In this document: positions 44,601-59,600 of the stretch, piece after piece
Layout of the letters: every line of letters begins with the position of its first letter
Position numbering within the stretch: position 1 is the first letter of the stretch
From: Campanula takesimana
Lineage: Eukaryota > Streptophyta > Magnoliopsida > Asterales > Campanulaceae
Assembly: GCA_026119855.1 (NCBI GenBank)
Contig: JAOWBW010000423.1
Span: forward strand, 678,867 to 742,866
Reading direction: 5' to 3'
DNA: 64,000 bases
Made by a program: the position numbers and the translations under genes
Notes under the pieces: model-generated
Databases searched by the model: none
The model's input: only the letters and a program-made list of their open reading frames with translations
What the model was told of the DNA's origin: nothing

Positions 44601-47600
44601 CTTACGTCATTTTGGACTGCCGGGACAACAACGGATTTGACTTTCACTTGGTCAATCCTAAAGGTTTGGTCAACACTAACTACGAGATGGTTGACTAACA
44701 AGGATGGTCTTACGTCATTTTGGACTGCCGGGACAACAACGGATTTGACTTTCACTTGGTCAATCCTAAAGGTTTGGTCAACACTAACTACGAGATGGTT
44801 GACTAACAAGGATGGTCTTACGTCATTTTGGACTGCCGGGACAACAACGGATTTGACTTTCACTTGGTCAATCCTAAAGGTTTGGTCAACACTAACTACG
44901 AGATGGTTGACTAACAAGGATGGTCTTACGTCATTTTGGACTGCCGGGACAACAACGGATTTGACTTTCACTTGGTCAATCCTAAAGGTTTGGTCAACAC
45001 TAACTACGAGATGGTTGACTAACAAGGATGGTCTTACGTCATTTTGGACTGCCGGGACAACAACGGATTTGACTTTCACTTGGTCAATCCTAAAGGTTTG
45101 GTCAACACTAACTACGAGATGGTTGACTAACAAGGATGGTCTTACGTCATTTTGGACTGCCGGGACAACAACGGATTTGACTTTCACTTGGTCAATCCTA
45201 AAGGTTTGGTCAACACTAACTACGAGATGGTTGACTAACAAGGATGGTCTTACGTCATTTTGGACTGCCGGGACAACAACGGATTTGACTTTCACTTGGT
45301 CAATCCTAAAGGTTTGGTCAACACTAACTACGAGATGGTTGACTAACAAGGATGGTCTTACGTCATTTTGGACTGCCGGGACAACAACGGATTTGACTTT
45401 CACTTGGTCAATCCTAAAGGTTTGGTCAACACTAACTACGAGATGGTTGACTAACAAGGATGGTCTTACGTCATTTTGGACTGCCGGGACAACAACGGAT
45501 TTGACTTTCACTTGGTCAATCCTAAAGGTTTGGTCAACACTAACTACGAGATGGTTGACTAACAAGGATGGTCTTACGTCATTTTGGACTGCCGGGACAA
45601 CAACGGATTTGACTTTCACTTGGTCAATCCTAAAGGTTTGGTCAACACTAACTACGAGATGGTTGACTAACAAGGATGGTCTTACGTCATTTTGGACTGC
45701 CGGGACAACAACGGATTTGACTTTCACTTGGTCAATCCTAAAGGTTTGGTCAACACTAACTACGAGATGGTTGACTAACAAGGATGGTCTTACGTCATTT
45801 TGGACTGCCGGGACAACAACGGATTTGACTTTCACTTGGTCAATCCTAAAGGTTTGGTCAACACTAACTACGAGATGGTTGACTAACAAGGATGGTCTTA
45901 CGTCATTTTGGACTGCCGGGACAACAACGGATTTGACTTTCACTTGGTCAATCCTAAAGGTTTGGTCAACACTAACTACGAGATGGTTGACTAACAAGGA
46001 TGGTCTTACGTCATTTTGGACTGCCGGGACAACAACGGATTTGACTTTCACTTGGTCAATCCTAAAGGTTTGGTCAACACTAACTACGAGATGGTTGACT
46101 AACAAGGATGGTCTTACGTCATTTTGGACTGCCGGGACAACAACGGATTTGACTTTCACTTGGTCAATCCTAAAGGTTTGGTCAACACTAACTACGAGAT
46201 GGTTGACTAACAAGGATGGTCTTACGTCATTTTGGACTGCCGGGACAACAACGGATTTGACTTTCACTTGGTCAATCCTAAAGGTTTGGTCAACACTAAC
46301 TACGAGATGGTTGACTAACAAGGATGGTCTTACGTCATTTTGGACTGCCGGGACAACAACGGATTTGACTTTCACTTGGTCAATCCTAAAGGTTTGGTCA
46401 ACACTAACTACGAGATGGTTGACTAACAAGGATGGTCTTACGTCATTTTGGACTGCCGGGACAACAACGGATTTGACTTTCACTTGGTCAATCCTAAAGG
46501 TTTGGTCAACACTAACTACGAGATGGTTGACTAACAAGGATGGTCTTACGTCATTTTGGACTGCCGGGACAACAACGGATTTGACTTTCACTTGGTCAAT
46601 CCTAAAGGTTTGGTCAACACTAACTACGAGATGGTTGACTAACAAGGATGGTCTTACGTCATTTTGGACTGCCGGGACAACAACGGATTTGACTTTCACT
46701 TGGTCAATCCTAAAGGTTTGGTCAACACTAACTACGAGATGGTTGACTAACAAGGATGGTCTTACGTCATTTTGGACTGCCGGGACAACAACGGATTTGA
46801 CTTTCACTTGGTCAATCCTAAAGGTTTGGTCAACACTAACTACGAGATGGTTGACTAACAAGGATGGTCTTACGTCATTTTGGACTGCCGGGACAACAAC
46901 GGATTTGACTTTCACTTGGTCAATCCTAAAGGTTTGGTCAACACTAACTACGAGATGGTTGACTAACAAGGATGGTCTTACGTCATTTTGGACTGCCGGG
47001 ACAACAACGGATTTGACTTTCACTTGGTCAATCCTAAAGGTTTGGTCAACACTAACTACGAGATGGTTGACTAACAAGGATGGTCTTACGTCATTTTGGA
47101 CTGCCGGGACAACAACGGATTTGACTTTCACTTGGTCAATCCTAAAGGTTTGGTCAACACTAACTACGAGATGGTTGACTAACAAGGATGGTCTTACGTC
47201 ATTTTGGACTGCCGGGACAACAACGGATTTGACTTTCACTTGGTCAATCCTAAAGGTTTGGTCAACACTAACTACGAGATGGTTGACTAACAAGGATGGT
47301 CTTACGTCATTTTGGACTGCCGGGACAACAACGGATTTGACTTTCACTTGGTCAATCCTAAAGGTTTGGTCAACACTAACTACGAGATGGTTGACTAACA
47401 AGGATGGTCTTACGTCATTTTGGACTGCCGGGACAACAACGGATTTGACTTTCACTTGGTCAATCCTAAAGGTTTGGTCAACACTAACTACGAGATGGTT
47501 GACTAACAAGGATGGTCTTACGTCATTTTGGACTGCCGGGACAACAACGGATTTGACTTTCACTTGGTCAATCCTAAAGGTTTGGTCAACACTAACTACG

Positions 47601-50600
47601 AGATGGTTGACTAACAAGGATGGTCTTACGTCATTTTGGACTGCCGGGACAACAACGGATTTGACTTTCACTTGGTCAATCCTAAAGGTTTGGTCAACAC
47701 TAACTACGAGATGGTTGACTAACAAGGATGGTCTTACGTCATTTTGGACTGCCGGGACAACAACGGATTTGACTTTCACTTGGTCAATCCTAAAGGTTTG
47801 GTCAACACTAACTACGAGATGGTTGACTAACAAGGATGGTCTTACGTCATTTTGGACTGCCGGGACAACAACGGATTTGACTTTCACTTGGTCAATCCTA
47901 AAGGTTTGGTCAACACTAACTACGAGATGGTTGACTAACAAGGATGGTCTTACGTCATTTTGGACTGCCGGGACAACAACGGATTTGACTTTCACTTGGT
48001 CAATCCTAAAGGTTTGGTCAACACTAACTACGAGATGGTTGACTAACAAGGATGGTCTTACGTCATTTTGGACTGCCGGGACAACAACGGATTTGACTTT
48101 CACTTGGTCAATCCTAAAGGTTTGGTCAACACTAACTACGAGATGGTTGACTAACAAGGATGGTCTTACGTCATTTTGGACTGCCGGGACAACAACGGAT
48201 TTGACTTTCACTTGGTCAATCCTAAAGGTTTGGTCAACACTAACTACGAGATGGTTGACTAACAAGGATGGTCTTACGTCATTTTGGACTGCCGGGACAA
48301 CAACGGATTTGACTTTCACTTGGTCAATCCTAAAGGTTTGGTCAACACTAACTACGAGATGGTTGACTAACAAGGATGGTCTTACGTCATTTTGGACTGC
48401 CGGGACAACAACGGATTTGACTTTCACTTGGTCAATCCTAAAGGTTTGGTCAACACTAACTACGAGATGGTTGACTAACAAGGATGGTCTTACGTCATTT
48501 TGGACTGCCGGGACAACAACGGATTTGACTTTCACTTGGTCAATCCTAAAGGTTTGGTCAACACTAACTACGAGATGGTTGACTAACAAGGATGGTCTTA
48601 CGTCATTTTGGACTGCCGGGACAACAACGGATTTGACTTTCACTTGGTCAATCCTAAAGGTTTGGTCAACACTAACTACGAGATGGTTGACTAACAAGGA
48701 TGGTCTTACGTCATTTTGGACTGCCGGGACAACAACGGATTTGACTTTCACTTGGTCAATCCTAAAGGTTTGGTCAACACTAACTACGAGATGGTTGACT
48801 AACAAGGATGGTCTTACGTCATTTTGGACTGCCGGGACAACAACGGATTTGACTTTCACTTGGTCAATCCTAAAGGTTTGGTCAACACTAACTACGAGAT
48901 GGTTGACTAACAAGGATGGTCTTACGTCATTTTGGACTGCCGGGACAACAACGGATTTGACTTTCACTTGGTCAATCCTAAAGGTTTGGTCAACACTAAC
49001 TACGAGATGGTTGACTAACAAGGATGGTCTTACGTCATTTTGGACTGCCGGGACAACAACGGATTTGACTTTCACTTGGTCAATCCTAAAGGTTTGGTCA
49101 ACACTAACTACGAGATGGTTGACTAACAAGGATGGTCTTACGTCATTTTGGACTGCCGGGACAACAACGGATTTGACTTTCACTTGGTCAATCCTAAAGG
49201 TTTGGTCAACACTAACTACGAGATGGTTGACTAACAAGGATGGTCTTACGTCATTTTGGACTGCCGGGACAACAACGGATTTGACTTTCACTTGGTCAAT
49301 CCTAAAGGTTTGGTCAACACTAACTACGAGATGGTTGACTAACAAGGATGGTCTTACGTCATTTTGGACTGCCGGGACAACAACGGATTTGACTTTCACT
49401 TGGTCAATCCTAAAGGTTTGGTCAACACTAACTACGAGATGGTTGACTAACAAGGATGGTCTTACGTCATTTTGGACTGCCGGGACAACAACGGATTTGA
49501 CTTTCACTTGGTCAATCCTAAAGGTTTGGTCAACACTAACTACGAGATGGTTGACTAACAAGGATGGTCTTACGTCATTTTGGACTGCCGGGACAACAAC
49601 GGATTTGACTTTCACTTGGTCAATCCTAAAGGTTTGGTCAACACTAACTACGAGATGGTTGACTAACAAGGATGGTCTTACGTCATTTTGGACTGCCGGG
49701 ACAACAACGGATTTGACTTTCACTTGGTCAATCCTAAAGGTTTGGTCAACACTAACTACGAGATGGTTGACTAACAAGGATGGTCTTACGTCATTTTGGA
49801 CTGCCGGGACAACAACGGATTTGACTTTCACTTGGTCAATCCTAAAGGTTTGGTCAACACTAACTACGAGATGGTTGACTAACAAGGATGGTCTTACGTC
49901 ATTTTGGACTGCCGGGACAACAACGGATTTGACTTTCACTTGGTCAATCCTAAAGGTTTGGTCAACACTAACTACGAGATGGTTGACTAACAAGGATGGT
50001 CTTACGTCATTTTGGACTGCCGGGACAACAACGGATTTGACTTTCACTTGGTCAATCCTAAAGGTTTGGTCAACACTAACTACGAGATGGTTGACTAACA
50101 AGGATGGTCTTACGTCATTTTGGACTGCCGGGACAACAACGGATTTGACTTTCACTTGGTCAATCCTAAAGGTTTGGTCAACACTAACTACGAGATGGTT
50201 GACTAACAAGGATGGTCTTACGTCATTTTGGACTGCCGGGACAACAACGGATTTGACTTTCACTTGGTCAATCCTAAAGGTTTGGTCAACACTAACTACG
50301 AGATGGTTGACTAACAAGGATGGTCTTACGTCATTTTGGACTGCCGGGACAACAACGGATTTGACTTTCACTTGGTCAATCCTAAAGGTTTGGTCAACAC
50401 TAACTACGAGATGGTTGACTAACAAGGATGGTCTTACGTCATTTTGGACTGCCGGGACAACAACGGATTTGACTTTCACTTGGTCAATCCTAAAGGTTTG
50501 GTCAACACTAACTACGAGATGGTTGACTAACAAGGATGGTCTTACGTCATTTTGGACTGCCGGGACAACAACGGATTTGACTTTCACTTGGTCAATCCTA

Positions 50601-53600
50601 AAGGTTTGGTCAACACTAACTACGAGATGGTTGACTAACAAGGATGGTCTTACGTCATTTTGGACTGCCGGGACAACAACGGATTTGACTTTCACTTGGT
50701 CAATCCTAAAGGTTTGGTCAACACTAACTACGAGATGGTTGACTAACAAGGATGGTCTTACGTCATTTTGGACTGCCGGGACAACAACGGATTTGACTTT
50801 CACTTGGTCAATCCTAAAGGTTTGGTCAACACTAACTACGAGATGGTTGACTAACAAGGATGGTCTTACGTCATTTTGGACTGCCGGGACAACAACGGAT
50901 TTGACTTTCACTTGGTCAATCCTAAAGGTTTGGTCAACACTAACTACGAGATGGTTGACTAACAAGGATGGTCTTACGTCATTTTGGACTGCCGGGACAA
51001 CAACGGATTTGACTTTCACTTGGTCAATCCTAAAGGTTTGGTCAACACTAACTACGAGATGGTTGACTAACAAGGATGGTCTTACGTCATTTTGGACTGC
51101 CGGGACAACAACGGATTTGACTTTCACTTGGTCAATCCTAAAGGTTTGGTCAACACTAACTACGAGATGGTTGACTAACAAGGATGGTCTTACGTCATTT
51201 TGGACTGCCGGGACAACAACGGATTTGACTTTCACTTGGTCAATCCTAAAGGTTTGGTCAACACTAACTACGAGATGGTTGACTAACAAGGATGGTCTTA
51301 CGTCATTTTGGACTGCCGGGACAACAACGGATTTGACTTTCACTTGGTCAATCCTAAAGGTTTGGTCAACACTAACTACGAGATGGTTGACTAACAAGGA
51401 TGGTCTTACGTCATTTTGGACTGCCGGGACAACAACGGATTTGACTTTCACTTGGTCAATCCTAAAGGTTTGGTCAACACTAACTACGAGATGGTTGACT
51501 AACAAGGATGGTCTTACGTCATTTTGGACTGCCGGGACAACAACGGATTTGACTTTCACTTGGTCAATCCTAAAGGTTTGGTCAACACTAACTACGAGAT
51601 GGTTGACTAACAAGGATGGTCTTACGTCATTTTGGACTGCCGGGACAACAACGGATTTGACTTTCACTTGGTCAATCCTAAAGGTTTGGTCAACACTAAC
51701 TACGAGATGGTTGACTAACAAGGATGGTCTTACGTCATTTTGGACTGCCGGGACAACAACGGATTTGACTTTCACTTGGTCAATCCTAAAGGTTTGGTCA
51801 ACACTAACTACGAGATGGTTGACTAACAAGGATGGTCTTACGTCATTTTGGACTGCCGGGACAACAACGGATTTGACTTTCACTTGGTCAATCCTAAAGG
51901 TTTGGTCAACACTAACTACGAGATGGTTGACTAACAAGGATGGTCTTACGTCATTTTGGACTGCCGGGACAACAACGGATTTGACTTTCACTTGGTCAAT
52001 CCTAAAGGTTTGGTCAACACTAACTACGAGATGGTTGACTAACAAGGATGGTCTTACGTCATTTTGGACTGCCGGGACAACAACGGATTTGACTTTCACT
52101 TGGTCAATCCTAAAGGTTTGGTCAACACTAACTACGAGATGGTTGACTAACAAGGATGGTCTTACGTCATTTTGGACTGCCGGGACAACAACGGATTTGA
52201 CTTTCACTTGGTCAATCCTAAAGGTTTGGTCAACACTAACTACGAGATGGTTGACTAACAAGGATGGTCTTACGTCATTTTGGACTGCCGGGACAACAAC
52301 GGATTTGACTTTCACTTGGTCAATCCTAAAGGTTTGGTCAACACTAACTACGAGATGGTTGACTAACAAGGATGGTCTTACGTCATTTTGGACTGCCGGG
52401 ACAACAACGGATTTGACTTTCACTTGGTCAATCCTAAAGGTTTGGTCAACACTAACTACGAGATGGTTGACTAACAAGGATGGTCTTACGTCATTTTGGA
52501 CTGCCGGGACAACAACGGATTTGACTTTCACTTGGTCAATCCTAAAGGTTTGGTCAACACTAACTACGAGATGGTTGACTAACAAGGATGGTCTTACGTC
52601 ATTTTGGACTGCCGGGACAACAACGGATTTGACTTTCACTTGGTCAATCCTAAAGGTTTGGTCAACACTAACTACGAGATGGTTGACTAACAAGGATGGT
52701 CTTACGTCATTTTGGACTGCCGGGACAACAACGGATTTGACTTTCACTTGGTCAATCCTAAAGGTTTGGTCAACACTAACTACGAGATGGTTGACTAACA
52801 AGGATGGTCTTACGTCATTTTGGACTGCCGGGACAACAACGGATTTGACTTTCACTTGGTCAATCCTAAAGGTTTGGTCAACACTAACTACGAGATGGTT
52901 GACTAACAAGGATGGTCTTACGTCATTTTGGACTGCCGGGACAACAACGGATTTGACTTTCACTTGGTCAATCCTAAAGGTTTGGTCAACACTAACTACG
53001 AGATGGTTGACTAACAAGGATGGTCTTACGTCATTTTGGACTGCCGGGACAACAACGGATTTGACTTTCACTTGGTCAATCCTAAAGGTTTGGTCAACAC
53101 TAACTACGAGATGGTTGACTAACAAGGATGGTCTTACGTCATTTTGGACTGCCGGGACAACAACGGATTTGACTTTCACTTGGTCAATCCTAAAGGTTTG
53201 GTCAACACTAACTACGAGATGGTTGACTAACAAGGATGGTCTTACGTCATTTTGGACTGCCGGGACAACAACGGATTTGACTTTCACTTGGTCAATCCTA
53301 AAGGTTTGGTCAACACTAACTACGAGATGGTTGACTAACAAGGATGGTCTTACGTCATTTTGGACTGCCGGGACAACAACGGATTTGACTTTCACTTGGT
53401 CAATCCTAAAGGTTTGGTCAACACTAACTACGAGATGGTTGACTAACAAGGATGGTCTTACGTCATTTTGGACTGCCGGGACAACAACGGATTTGACTTT
53501 CACTTGGTCAATCCTAAAGGTTTGGTCAACACTAACTACGAGATGGTTGACTAACAAGGATGGTCTTACGTCATTTTGGACTGCCGGGACAACAACGGAT

Positions 53601-56600
53601 TTGACTTTCACTTGGTCAATCCTAAAGGTTTGGTCAACACTAACTACGAGATGGTTGACTAACAAGGATGGTCTTACGTCATTTTGGACTGCCGGGACAA
53701 CAACGGATTTGACTTTCACTTGGTCAATCCTAAAGGTTTGGTCAACACTAACTACGAGATGGTTGACTAACAAGGATGGTCTTACGTCATTTTGGACTGC
53801 CGGGACAACAACGGATTTGACTTTCACTTGGTCAATCCTAAAGGTTTGGTCAACACTAACTACGAGATGGTTGACTAACAAGGATGGTCTTACGTCATTT
53901 TGGACTGCCGGGACAACAACGGATTTGACTTTCACTTGGTCAATCCTAAAGGTTTGGTCAACACTAACTACGAGATGGTTGACTAACAAGGATGGTCTTA
54001 CGTCATTTTGGACTGCCGGGACAACAACGGATTTGACTTTCACTTGGTCAATCCTAAAGGTTTGGTCAACACTAACTACGAGATGGTTGACTAACAAGGA
54101 TGGTCTTACGTCATTTTGGACTGCCGGGACAACAACGGATTTGACTTTCACTTGGTCAATCCTAAAGGTTTGGTCAACACTAACTACGAGATGGTTGACT
54201 AACAAGGATGGTCTTACGTCATTTTGGACTGCCGGGACAACAACGGATTTGACTTTCACTTGGTCAATCCTAAAGGTTTGGTCAACACTAACTACGAGAT
54301 GGTTGACTAACAAGGATGGTCTTACGTCATTTTGGACTGCCGGGACAACAACGGATTTGACTTTCACTTGGTCAATCCTAAAGGTTTGGTCAACACTAAC
54401 TACGAGATGGTTGACTAACAAGGATGGTCTTACGTCATTTTGGACTGCCGGGACAACAACGGATTTGACTTTCACTTGGTCAATCCTAAAGGTTTGGTCA
54501 ACACTAACTACGAGATGGTTGACTAACAAGGATGGTCTTACGTCATTTTGGACTGCCGGGACAACAACGGATTTGACTTTCACTTGGTCAATCCTAAAGG
54601 TTTGGTCAACACTAACTACGAGATGGTTGACTAACAAGGATGGTCTTACGTCATTTTGGACTGCCGGGACAACAACGGATTTGACTTTCACTTGGTCAAT
54701 CCTAAAGGTTTGGTCAACACTAACTACGAGATGGTTGACTAACAAGGATGGTCTTACGTCATTTTGGACTGCCGGGACAACAACGGATTTGACTTTCACT
54801 TGGTCAATCCTAAAGGTTTGGTCAACACTAACTACGAGATGGTTGACTAACAAGGATGGTCTTACGTCATTTTGGACTGCCGGGACAACAACGGATTTGA
54901 CTTTCACTTGGTCAATCCTAAAGGTTTGGTCAACACTAACTACGAGATGGTTGACTAACAAGGATGGTCTTACGTCATTTTGGACTGCCGGGACAACAAC
55001 GGATTTGACTTTCACTTGGTCAATCCTAAAGGTTTGGTCAACACTAACTACGAGATGGTTGACTAACAAGGATGGTCTTACGTCATTTTGGACTGCCGGG
55101 ACAACAACGGATTTGACTTTCACTTGGTCAATCCTAAAGGTTTGGTCAACACTAACTACGAGATGGTTGACTAACAAGGATGGTCTTACGTCATTTTGGA
55201 CTGCCGGGACAACAACGGATTTGACTTTCACTTGGTCAATCCTAAAGGTTTGGTCAACACTAACTACGAGATGGTTGACTAACAAGGATGGTCTTACGTC
55301 ATTTTGGACTGCCGGGACAACAACGGATTTGACTTTCACTTGGTCAATCCTAAAGGTTTGGTCAACACTAACTACGAGATGGTTGACTAACAAGGATGGT
55401 CTTACGTCATTTTGGACTGCCGGGACAACAACGGATTTGACTTTCACTTGGTCAATCCTAAAGGTTTGGTCAACACTAACTACGAGATGGTTGACTAACA
55501 AGGATGGTCTTACGTCATTTTGGACTGCCGGGACAACAACGGATTTGACTTTCACTTGGTCAATCCTAAAGGTTTGGTCAACACTAACTACGAGATGGTT
55601 GACTAACAAGGATGGTCTTACGTCATTTTGGACTGCCGGGACAACAACGGATTTGACTTTCACTTGGTCAATCCTAAAGGTTTGGTCAACACTAACTACG
55701 AGATGGTTGACTAACAAGGATGGTCTTACGTCATTTTGGACTGCCGGGACAACAACGGATTTGACTTTCACTTGGTCAATCCTAAAGGTTTGGTCAACAC
55801 TAACTACGAGATGGTTGACTAACAAGGATGGTCTTACGTCATTTTGGACTGCCGGGACAACAACGGATTTGACTTTCACTTGGTCAATCCTAAAGGTTTG
55901 GTCAACACTAACTACGAGATGGTTGACTAACAAGGATGGTCTTACGTCATTTTGGACTGCCGGGACAACAACGGATTTGACTTTCACTTGGTCAATCCTA
56001 AAGGTTTGGTCAACACTAACTACGAGATGGTTGACTAACAAGGATGGTCTTACGTCATTTTGGACTGCCGGGACAACAACGGATTTGACTTTCACTTGGT
56101 CAATCCTAAAGGTTTGGTCAACACTAACTACGAGATGGTTGACTAACAAGGATGGTCTTACGTCATTTTGGACTGCCGGGACAACAACGGATTTGACTTT
56201 CACTTGGTCAATCCTAAAGGTTTGGTCAACACTAACTACGAGATGGTTGACTAACAAGGATGGTCTTACGTCATTTTGGACTGCCGGGACAACAACGGAT
56301 TTGACTTTCACTTGGTCAATCCTAAAGGTTTGGTCAACACTAACTACGAGATGGTTGACTAACAAGGATGGTCTTACGTCATTTTGGACTGCCGGGACAA
56401 CAACGGATTTGACTTTCACTTGGTCAATCCTAAAGGTTTGGTCAACACTAACTACGAGATGGTTGACTAACAAGGATGGTCTTACGTCATTTTGGACTGC
56501 CGGGACAACAACGGATTTGACTTTCACTTGGTCAATCCTAAAGGTTTGGTCAACACTAACTACGAGATGGTTGACTAACAAGGATGGTCTTACGTCATTT

Positions 56601-59600
56601 TGGACTGCCGGGACAACAACGGATTTGACTTTCACTTGGTCAATCCTAAAGGTTTGGTCAACACTAACTACGAGATGGTTGACTAACAAGGATGGTCTTA
56701 CGTCATTTTGGACTGCCGGGACAACAACGGATTTGACTTTCACTTGGTCAATCCTAAAGGTTTGGTCAACACTAACTACGAGATGGTTGACTAACAAGGA
56801 TGGTCTTACGTCATTTTGGACTGCCGGGACAACAACGGATTTGACTTTCACTTGGTCAATCCTAAAGGTTTGGTCAACACTAACTACGAGATGGTTGACT
56901 AACAAGGATGGTCTTACGTCATTTTGGACTGCCGGGACAACAACGGATTTGACTTTCACTTGGTCAATCCTAAAGGTTTGGTCAACACTAACTACGAGAT
57001 GGTTGACTAACAAGGATGGTCTTACGTCATTTTGGACTGCCGGGACAACAACGGATTTGACTTTCACTTGGTCAATCCTAAAGGTTTGGTCAACACTAAC
57101 TACGAGATGGTTGACTAACAAGGATGGTCTTACGTCATTTTGGACTGCCGGGACAACAACGGATTTGACTTTCACTTGGTCAATCCTAAAGGTTTGGTCA
57201 ACACTAACTACGAGATGGTTGACTAACAAGGATGGTCTTACGTCATTTTGGACTGCCGGGACAACAACGGATTTGACTTTCACTTGGTCAATCCTAAAGG
57301 TTTGGTCAACACTAACTACGAGATGGTTGACTAACAAGGATGGTCTTACGTCATTTTGGACTGCCGGGACAACAACGGATTTGACTTTCACTTGGTCAAT
57401 CCTAAAGGTTTGGTCAACACTAACTACGAGATGGTTGACTAACAAGGATGGTCTTACGTCATTTTGGACTGCCGGGACAACAACGGATTTGACTTTCACT
57501 TGGTCAATCCTAAAGGTTTGGTCAACACTAACTACGAGATGGTTGACTAACAAGGATGGTCTTACGTCATTTTGGACTGCCGGGACAACAACGGATTTGA
57601 CTTTCACTTGGTCAATCCTAAAGGTTTGGTCAACACTAACTACGAGATGGTTGACTAACAAGGATGGTCTTACGTCATTTTGGACTGCCGGGACAACAAC
57701 GGATTTGACTTTCACTTGGTCAATCCTAAAGGTTTGGTCAACACTAACTACGAGATGGTTGACTAACAAGGATGGTCTTACGTCATTTTGGACTGCCGGG
57801 ACAACAACGGATTTGACTTTCACTTGGTCAATCCTAAAGGTTTGGTCAACACTAACTACGAGATGGTTGACTAACAAGGATGGTCTTACGTCATTTTGGA
57901 CTGCCGGGACAACAACGGATTTGACTTTCACTTGGTCAATCCTAAAGGTTTGGTCAACACTAACTACGAGATGGTTGACTAACAAGGATGGTCTTACGTC
58001 ATTTTGGACTGCCGGGACAACAACGGATTTGACTTTCACTTGGTCAATCCTAAAGGTTTGGTCAACACTAACTACGAGATGGTTGACTAACAAGGATGGT
58101 CTTACGTCATTTTGGACTGCCGGGACAACAACGGATTTGACTTTCACTTGGTCAATCCTAAAGGTTTGGTCAACACTAACTACGAGATGGTTGACTAACA
58201 AGGATGGTCTTACGTCATTTTGGACTGCCGGGACAACAACGGATTTGACTTTCACTTGGTCAATCCTAAAGGTTTGGTCAACACTAACTACGAGATGGTT
58301 GACTAACAAGGATGGTCTTACGTCATTTTGGACTGCCGGGACAACAACGGATTTGACTTTCACTTGGTCAATCCTAAAGGTTTGGTCAACACTAACTACG
58401 AGATGGTTGACTAACAAGGATGGTCTTACGTCATTTTGGACTGCCGGGACAACAACGGATTTGACTTTCACTTGGTCAATCCTAAAGGTTTGGTCAACAC
58501 TAACTACGAGATGGTTGACTAACAAGGATGGTCTTACGTCATTTTGGACTGCCGGGACAACAACGGATTTGACTTTCACTTGGTCAATCCTAAAGGTTTG
58601 GTCAACACTAACTACGAGATGGTTGACTAACAAGGATGGTCTTACGTCATTTTGGACTGCCGGGACAACAACGGATTTGACTTTCACTTGGTCAATCCTA
58701 AAGGTTTGGTCAACACTAACTACGAGATGGTTGACTAACAAGGATGGTCTTACGTCATTTTGGACTGCCGGGACAACAACGGATTTGACTTTCACTTGGT
58801 CAATCCTAAAGGTTTGGTCAACACTAACTACGAGATGGTTGACTAACAAGGATGGTCTTACGTCATTTTGGACTGCCGGGACAACAACGGATTTGACTTT
58901 CACTTGGTCAATCCTAAAGGTTTGGTCAACACTAACTACGAGATGGTTGACTAACAAGGATGGTCTTACGTCATTTTGGACTGCCGGGACAACAACGGAT
59001 TTGACTTTCACTTGGTCAATCCTAAAGGTTTGGTCAACACTAACTACGAGATGGTTGACTAACAAGGATGGTCTTACGTCATTTTGGACTGCCGGGACAA
59101 CAACGGATTTGACTTTCACTTGGTCAATCCTAAAGGTTTGGTCAACACTAACTACGAGATGGTTGACTAACAAGGATGGTCTTACGTCATTTTGGACTGC
59201 CGGGACAACAACGGATTTGACTTTCACTTGGTCAATCCTAAAGGTTTGGTCAACACTAACTACGAGATGGTTGACTAACAAGGATGGTCTTACGTCATTT
59301 TGGACTGCCGGGACAACAACGGATTTGACTTTCACTTGGTCAATCCTAAAGGTTTGGTCAACACTAACTACGAGATGGTTGACTAACAAGGATGGTCTTA
59401 CGTCATTTTGGACTGCCGGGACAACAACGGATTTGACTTTCACTTGGTCAATCCTAAAGGTTTGGTCAACACTAACTACGAGATGGTTGACTAACAAGGA
59501 TGGTCTTACGTCATTTTGGACTGCCGGGACAACAACGGATTTGACTTTCACTTGGTCAATCCTAAAGGTTTGGTCAACACTAACTACGAGATGGTTGACT